Assembly: GCA_964647745.1 (NCBI GenBank) | Contig: CAZYJG010000025.1 | Coordinates: forward strand, 1 to 16,915 | DNA length: 16,915 nucleotides | Source: Thiopontia sp964647745 | GTDB taxonomy: Bacteria > Pseudomonadota > Gammaproteobacteria > GCF-002020875 | Reading direction: 5' to 3' | Part shown: in pieces, positions 12,180-16,915 of the stretch | Layout: each line of letters opens with the position of its first letter | Position numbering within the stretch: position 1 is the first letter of the stretch | Position numbers and translations under genes: made by a program | Notes under the pieces: generated by a model | The model's database searches: none | What the model was told of the DNA's origin: nothing | What the model saw: the letters and a program-made list of their open reading frames with translations, nothing else

Positions 12180-13343
12180 TTATCCGCTTCCCCAGTGGGC
12201 GGTTGCAATGCCCTGACCGAGGTCGGCATCAATCAGACGGCGTCTCACCTCCAGCAGACGCTCAATCAGTGCTGGCTCGTGTTCTGCGTAGGCATCGGCA
12301 TCCGGGGTGCGACTAACAACAACACCCAGCAGTTCGGTGATCGCGTTGCCGATCGAGTTCTGGCTGATGGTGACAATGAGCTTCCCCTCATCATTGCGGT
12401 AGATCAGCTGCTTGAAGGCGGGTTGCCAGCGGATTGCATTGGCATACTTGGCATCGACAATGCACGTCTCTCGTACCTTCTTTGCAGCAGCCAGAAAATC
12501 ATTGTTGAAGAGCAGCTTGCGCTCCACCTGCTCAGGGAACCAGGCATCCTTGGGGAGCGGGGCATTGCGGGTTGAGACCTGGGTGAAGAAGGTCTTGTAG
12601 AAGTCGATAAACCCCTTGAGAACCAGATCATACTCCCGCCAGAAACAGATATCCTTCAGTGCCTCGGCACCCCCCTGGATCTCCCAGCTTGGCAGCCCCT
12701 GTGGGTATCCGGTCAGCCCAAACATTGCGACATCCTCATCAACCGGTTTGAGGATCTGCAGATCAAGGAAGGAGAAGAAGTTCTGGTAGACATCACGGAT
12801 ATAGGCCTGAAACAGGCTGTGCTGTCCACCATCGGTGAGGTTGGGGTTGCTGGGGTCTGCCATCGGTGCGCTCTCCAGCGCCTTCATCTCAAAGACGATA
12901 AAGTGGTTGTGGAGCATGCGGATGCTGGGCACTCCCGGGGAGGTGAGTGACCAGGTGGCATCGAGGCTCGCCTCACCAGCCAGTACCAGTGCCTCGGCGG
13001 GGTCCGGAAACTCCTCCAGCATGTATTCGATCACAACCTGGTTCATCCGGTTCCAGACATTTTTCACCTCCTCGGGGACCTGGGTTCGCCGTACCGGGCG
13101 CCCCAGTGGGTTGAGGATGGTCTTGGAGGTGTTGTAGATGATGGAGGTGTCAAAGGTTGTGCTGTGGCCCAGTGCCTTGCGGTAGAGCAGCAGGTTCTCC
13201 GGGTTTCTCAGCAGTCCGTTATTGTGTTCCAGATCATTGAGATTCTCTGTGCTGTTGAAGAACTCGTTGGGTTTCATCCCCTCGGGTACATCCAGTGGGA
13301 TGGGGCGATAGGGGGTATTGATCTCGCGAGGTCCGGTTGTCAT
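12180..13343 (-). CDS. Unrecognised 387-residue soluble protein
   Basis: Full-length frame with a good start: GAGAGGAAG lies about 6 nt before the ATG, and a perfect TATAAT on the minus strand lies 30-35 nt upstream of it. No signal peptide or membrane segment; only two cysteines (in KDICFWREY and VRETCIVDA). Notable segments are SIRMLHNHFIVFEM near residue 145, LTGYPQGLPSWEIQGGAEAL near 220, and a Lys/Arg-rich C-terminal helix (LIERLLEVRRRLIDADLG). The HNH-like stretch lacks the third His of HIT proteins and the other elements of an HNH nuclease. Mixed alpha/beta composition suggests a globular enzyme or structural protein. It is transcribed alone, divergent from the AddB-like gene with 59 bp between starts. 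I cannot assign a function. Confidence 0.85.
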   Translation of the reverse strand: MTTGPREINTPYRPIPLDVPEGMKPNEFFNSTENLNDLEHNNGLLRNPENLLLYRKALGHSTTFDTSIIYNTSKTILNPLGRPVRRTQVPEEVKNVWNRMNQVVIEYMLEEFPDPAEALVLAGEASLDATWSLTSPGVPSIRMLHNHFIVFEMKALESAPMADPSNPNLTDGGQHSLFQAYIRDVYQNFFSFLDLQILKPVDEDVAMFGLTGYPQGLPSWEIQGGAEALKDICFWREYDLVLKGFIDFYKTFFTQVSTRNAPLPKDAWFPEQVERKLLFNNDFLAAAKKVRETCIVDAKYANAIRWQPAFKQLIYRNDEGKLIVTISQNSIGNAITELLGVVVSRTPDADAYAEHEPALIERLLEVRRRLIDADLGQGIATAHWGSG

Positions 13344-13371
13344 GGCTGCTTCCTCTCTATTTTTTGGAGAA

Positions 13372-13378
13372 TATTATA
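13372..13378. promoter_or_regulatory. Shared -10 region of a divergent promoter
   Basis: TATTATA gives TATAAT on the minus strand (13378-13373) for the 387-residue gene and TATTAT on the plus strand (13372-13377, 5/6) for the AddB-like gene. Neither direction has a strong -35. The overlapping elements imply that RNA polymerase can serve only one gene at a time. Confidence 0.4.
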
Positions 13379-13402
13379 TCGGTTTTGCGGTATCGTTCCG
13401 CT

Positions 13403-16048
13403 ATGGATCTGACTCTGACAGCAACTGCCCGCCAGGCCCGCTTTTTGCGGGATCGGTGGGGTCAGCAGCAGCTGGAGCGGGGTATCACGGCCTGGGAGAC
13501 CCCACCAATCTTCTCACTCGAGGCATGGATGCGCCGACAGTGGGATCGACTTCTGCAACAGGGGCTCGACCTTCCTCGCCTGCTCTCGCCACAGCAGGAG
13601 CGACTCATCTGGAGGGAGTCTGTTCCTGCCGAGCTGCTGGATGGTACCAACTTTCTGCGTCAGGGGGAGCTTGCAGCGCTTGCAATGGCGGCAAACCGCA
13701 CCTTTTACCACTGGAGCTCCGCTGAGGATGATCTTCAGCAGCTGCTCTCCAGGGCGCTCCGTCAGGGGGCACAGGAGGAGCTGGAGCTGTTTCGCAGCTG
13801 GCATCTCAACTTTACCAATTATTGCAGCAGACACTCCTCTCTGGAGGCCGCACGCCTCCCACAGCAGATCGGACAGCTGTTGCAGCAGCAACAGATCCCG
13901 ATTCCTGCAGCGCTCTCGCTCTATGGCCATGCGCAGTGGAGTCGTGCGCAACAGCAGATAGCCGAGCTGCTCCGTGCGTTGGGGACGGAGGTTGACCATC
14001 AGCAGCTCTCGACAGAGGGGGATAGCCCCACAACCTTAACCCCTTTTTCCGATGAGGATGAGGAGGTGGATGCCATTGCCCACTGGGCGAGGAAACTGCT
14101 GCTGGAGAACCCGAGGCAGAGGATCGGAATCGCTGTCCCCGGGCTCTCCGGAAGGCGCAACCATATCGATGAGCGATTCAGCCGTGTGGTGGCCCCACAG
14201 CAGGCTGTCCGCCAACTCCGGCAGCTCCCCTACCACTTCTCTTCTGGGGTTCCACTACTGCAGGATCCCCGGATCCATACCGCACTACAGCTGATGGTTC
14301 TGGTCCAGAGAGGGCTTCCCCTGCTGGAGACTGCCTCACTGCTGCGCTCCCCATGGCTGCTGCTGGGAGCGGAGATGGATGGGCGATCCATGGTTGAGTT
14401 GAAGCTGCGGCAGTGGGGCAATCCAGAGGTGTCACTCCCCGCCCTGATCCGACTGCTGGAGCAGCAGGAGAGTCTGCCGGCACCACGTCTCCTCGGGGCA
14501 CTGAAGGCGCTGGAGGCGCTGGAACTCGATGGGGTGAGAGCAGCGCCGACGCAGTGGGCACTCCAGATCAGCCACGGCCTCTCCTTTTTTGAGTGGGCAG
14601 AGAATGGTGAGAGGAGTGAGACCGCACTTGTTGCCTACAACAGCTGGCGGGAGGGGCTGGATCGCTTCTCCTCGCTGGGCGATTTTATTGGGGAGATCTC
14701 ACTGTCCCGGGCGCTTAGTGAGTTGAGACAGATCCTCTCATCGATGGAGTGCTTCCCGGGAGGGGGGAGAGGGGATGTTGAGATCATGACCCCGGAAGAG
14801 GCGGAGGGGATCCAGTTTGATGCCCTCTGGGTCATGGGGTGCGACGATCGAAGCTGGCCTCCCCCTCATGAGCTCTCACCACTGCTGCCATACAGCTGGC
14901 AGATCGAGCGGATTCCTGCTGCAGACAAGTCGGGGGCGATTGAGATGGCTGGAGAGATGCTGAAGGGGCTTGTCGCCTCCTCTGCGCTCGTCCACTGCAG
15001 CTTTTCCCAGACCCTGAAGGAGGGGGGGGAGGAGTCAATTCAGGCAACACCGCTGTTGGCATCACTTCCCACCCTGCCGGCTGACCACTTCGATAGAGAG
15101 AGTGAATCATGGTGGATTGGTGAGAGTAACCGCTCTGCACTGGAGCAGATTGAGGAGGGGACTCTTGAGCTGGAGCAGGGCTCCAGGGTGTCGGGAGGCA
15201 GTTCAATACTGGCAAATCAGGCGCAGTGCCCCTTCCGTGCCTTTGTGCGTCACCGGCTCCAGGCAGAGCGGGTCGAGCAGGAGCATCCGGGGCTGGATGC
15301 CAGGGAGCGGGGGACACTATTGCACCAGATGCTGGAGCAGTGCTGGCGTCGACTGGAGGGCTCCTCGCTCCGCCTGAAGGGGCTCGATGGGGCGGCGTTG
15401 AGGCGCCTGGTTGTCCAGGTTGCGGATGAGGTCGTGGAGCGGTTTCGCCACTCCAGAAAGGATCGAATGGGGGCGCATTTCTCACAGAATGAGTCCGGGA
15501 GGCTGAGCAGGCTTGCGCTGCGGGCACTGGAGCTTGATCGCAACCGGGTCATGGAGTTTGTGGTTGAGGAGATGGAGCAGCTGCATGCAGTTGAGCTTGG
15601 GGGGATTACGTTCTCCATCAAGATGGACCGTGTGGATCGCCTGGAGGATGGACGGCGTATCCTGATCGACTACAAGGGGGGGCGGGTAAGCCGAACCAGT
15701 TGGCAGGGGGAGCGTCCCGAGGAGCCACAGCTTCCACTCTATGCCACCCTGTTGGAGCAGGTCTCCGCAGTGCTGTTTGGCCAGCTGCGGGTGGATGAGG
15801 TGGCCTACAAGGGGGAGCAGGCAGATGAGGAGTTGCTGCAGGGGGCCGATGGAGGGCGCTACAAAAAGGTGGTTGTCACCCACCCCTGGGAGCAGCAGCT
15901 TGACCACTGGAAGGGGGTGGTTGCATCCCTTGCACGGGAGTTTCACCAGGGGGTTGCCACGGTTGCCCCCCTCAGGGGGAGAGGCAGCTGCCAGTACTGC
16001 GGGCTGGAGCCCCTCTGTCGTGTCGAGTATGGGAGGGGTGACGGATGA
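13403..16048 (+). CDS. AddB-like PD-(D/E)XK nuclease with Fe-S cluster (DNA break repair)
   Basis: 881 residues from the ATG at 13403; the product then begins MDLTLTATARQARFLRDRW, the usual beta-strand opening of this family. A frame-extending ATG at 13337 overlaps the divergent gene and is rejected. The N-terminal two thirds resemble a UvrD-like helicase fold without a visible Walker A motif, so it is probably not an active helicase. The C-terminal nuclease has Asp745 (KMDRVDRL), Asp756 and Lys758 (ILIDYKGG). Cys609 (QCPFRAFVRHRL) with Cys863-x2-Cys866-x5-Cys872 repeats the four-Cys [4Fe-4S] staple of AddB. With the AddA-like partner, whose start overlaps its stop (ATGA), it would resect double-strand breaks for RecA. 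The proteobacterial family is often named only as a probable DNA repair protein, so no symbol is given. Confidence 0.87.
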   Translation: MDLTLTATARQARFLRDRWGQQQLERGITAWETPPIFSLEAWMRRQWDRLLQQGLDLPRLLSPQQERLIWRESVPAELLDGTNFLRQGELAALAMAANRTFYHWSSAEDDLQQLLSRALRQGAQEELELFRSWHLNFTNYCSRHSSLEAARLPQQIGQLLQQQQIPIPAALSLYGHAQWSRAQQQIAELLRALGTEVDHQQLSTEGDSPTTLTPFSDEDEEVDAIAHWARKLLLENPRQRIGIAVPGLSGRRNHIDERFSRVVAPQQAVRQLRQLPYHFSSGVPLLQDPRIHTALQLMVLVQRGLPLLETASLLRSPWLLLGAEMDGRSMVELKLRQWGNPEVSLPALIRLLEQQESLPAPRLLGALKALEALELDGVRAAPTQWALQISHGLSFFEWAENGERSETALVAYNSWREGLDRFSSLGDFIGEISLSRALSELRQILSSMECFPGGGRGDVEIMTPEEAEGIQFDALWVMGCDDRSWPPPHELSPLLPYSWQIERIPAADKSGAIEMAGEMLKGLVASSALVHCSFSQTLKEGGEESIQATPLLASLPTLPADHFDRESESWWIGESNRSALEQIEEGTLELEQGSRVSGGSSILANQAQCPFRAFVRHRLQAERVEQEHPGLDARERGTLLHQMLEQCWRRLEGSSLRLKGLDGAALRRLVVQVADEVVERFRHSRKDRMGAHFSQNESGRLSRLALRALELDRNRVMEFVVEEMEQLHAVELGGITFSIKMDRVDRLEDGRRILIDYKGGRVSRTSWQGERPEEPQLPLYATLLEQVSAVLFGQLRVDEVAYKGEQADEELLQGADGGRYKKVVVTHPWEQQLDHWKGVVASLAREFHQGVATVAPLRGRGSCQYCGLEPLCRVEYGRGDG

Positions 16049-16915
16049 GTTGGAAGGGGTTGTCACCGCCAGAGGCGGAGCAGCGGTTTCAGCAGGACAG
16101 AACCGTACGTTCCGAGGTGCTTGATCCAGAGCGCTCCTTTATCGTCCAGGCCCCTGCCGGGTCCGGAAAGACGGAGCTGCTGACCCAGAGAGTCCTGGGA
16201 TTGTTGCAGGGTGTCGGCAGCCCCGAGGAAATATTGGCCATCACCTTTACCCGCAAGGCGGCGGGTGAGATGCGTGGGCGGCTGCTCAAGGCGCTGCAGC
16301 AGGCGGCCCATCAGCCCTCTCCGGAAAAAGGGACCCACCATGCCCGAACATGGGAGCTGGCGCGGGGCGCACTGGAGCAGGACCGGAAACAGGGGTGGAA
16401 TCTGCTGAGCAACCCTGGCCGTCTTGAGATCCGCACCATGGACAGCCTCAATGCACGGCTGGTTCGGCAGATGCCGGTAATGGCATCATTCGGAGGGGTG
16501 CCGGGGATCAGTGATGATGCGGAGGAGGCCTTTGCCGGTGCCGCCCGGCGCACGATTGGTCGTCTTGAGGAGGCAGGTGGTGCCCCGCTGATTCAGTTGC
16601 TGGGGTGGCTCGACAATGATCTCTCCCAGCTGGAGCGGATGTTGACAGAGATGCTGAGCCATCGTGACCAGTGGCTGCCGCATGTGGTGAGTGGCGGCAG
16701 CGGTCTGGTCGATCGTGATTCACTGGAGAGGACACTCCGTGCCTCGGTTGAGGAGTCTCTGCAACATGTAGTGGAGGGGGTGGAGGGTGCGCTTGGTGAG
16801 GCGGGTACTCAGCAGCTGGTAGAGATTGCGGCCTCTGCTGCGGAGGTGGCGGCAGAGAGCCCGAAACAGCCGCTGGTGATTGCCTGTGCAGGGATGGAGT
16901 CACTGCCGACTGCAG
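16045..16915 (+). CDS. AddA/RecB-like UvrD-family helicase-nuclease, N-terminal part (runs off the window)
   Basis: The frame opens at the ATG overlapping the AddB-like stop (ATGA), preceded by GGAGGGG, and stays open for 290 codons to the window end. Superfamily-1 helicase motifs are clear: Walker A QAPAGSGKTELLTQR (residues 35-49, Lys42), motif Ia LAITFTRKAAGEMRGR (about 64-79) and TMDSLNARLVRQMP (about 131-144). The rest, including motifs II-VI and a likely C-terminal nuclease domain, lies outside. The overlap with the AddB-like gene implies translational coupling and a heterodimeric exonuclease acting on DNA breaks. Confidence 0.9.
   Translation, partial: MSWKGLSPPEAEQRFQQDRTVRSEVLDPERSFIVQAPAGSGKTELLTQRVLGLLQGVGSPEEILAITFTRKAAGEMRGRLLKALQQAAHQPSPEKGTHHARTWELARGALEQDRKQGWNLLSNPGRLEIRTMDSLNARLVRQMPVMASFGGVPGISDDAEEAFAGAARRTIGRLEEAGGAPLIQLLGWLDNDLSQLERMLTEMLSHRDQWLPHVVSGGSGLVDRDSLERTLRASVEESLQHVVEGVEGALGEAGTQQLVEIAASAAEVAAESPKQPLVIACAGMESLPTA

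Noticed and set aside
12895..12935. HIT/APS-phosphorylase-like reading of the LHNHFIVF segment in the 387-residue protein
   Set aside because: HIT enzymes need a His-x-His-x-His pattern or the GalT HPH variant. Only two His are present and no second motif follows, so linking it to APS metabolism would be guesswork.

Overview
This 16.9 kb window looks like chromosome from a sulfur-oxidising gammaproteobacterium. The evidence is a complete dissimilatory APS pathway (sat-aprM-aprB-aprA) that uses the AprM membrane protein, an IscU very close to the gammaproteobacterial form, a NarX/NarL-type nitrate two-component system, and a proteobacterial AddB/AddA-like repair nuclease pair. A free-living or host-associated marine thiotroph related to Sedimenticola or the symbiont lineages would fit, but the genus is inference. 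I see no transposase, integrase, CRISPR array, tRNA or rRNA.

Layout. (1) 114-1556 (+): a secreted octaheme cytochrome c of the hydroxylamine-oxidoreductase-like family. It converges, through two back-to-back terminators, on (2) 1718-4009 (-): a NarL-type regulator and its NarX-type sensor. (3) 4010-4313: an intergenic block with a strong sigma70-like promoter and a perfect terminator that together define a probable ~85-nt small RNA, followed by (4) a stand-alone iscU. A cysteine-rich unknown gene converges on iscU at 4760-5215 (-). (5) 5555-10064 (+): sat, aprM, aprB, aprA, preceded by a leader with tandem hairpins and followed by a long hairpin, then a small unknown gene and a SlyD-like FKBP prolyl isomerase. 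(6) 11189-11347: a 52-codon gene with its own promoter and terminator. (7) 11400-12179: a region with no large gene. Its clearest content is a probable CsrA/RsmA-sequestering RNA of the CsrB/RsmZ type (about 11551-11852), followed by a tiny membrane-protein gene. (8) 12180-13343 (-): an unrecognised 387-residue protein. (9) 13403 to the window end (+): an AddB-like nuclease and the start of an AddA-like helicase-nuclease.

How the parts may work together. AprBA, anchored by AprM, oxidises sulfite plus AMP to APS. Sat converts APS plus pyrophosphate to ATP and sulfate. The NarX/NarL pair suggests that nitrate or nitrite controls part of metabolism, and the nearby octaheme cytochrome could act in periplasmic nitrogen-oxide or hydroxylamine chemistry. 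IscU provides Fe-S cluster assembly, which the cluster-rich neighbours (AprB, the AddB-like nuclease) need. The two probable small RNAs add a post-transcriptional layer that a protein-only annotation would miss: one shows a Shine-Dalgarno-mimicking CU-rich loop, the other carries many GGA motifs in loops and linkers. Both are inferred from sequence alone.
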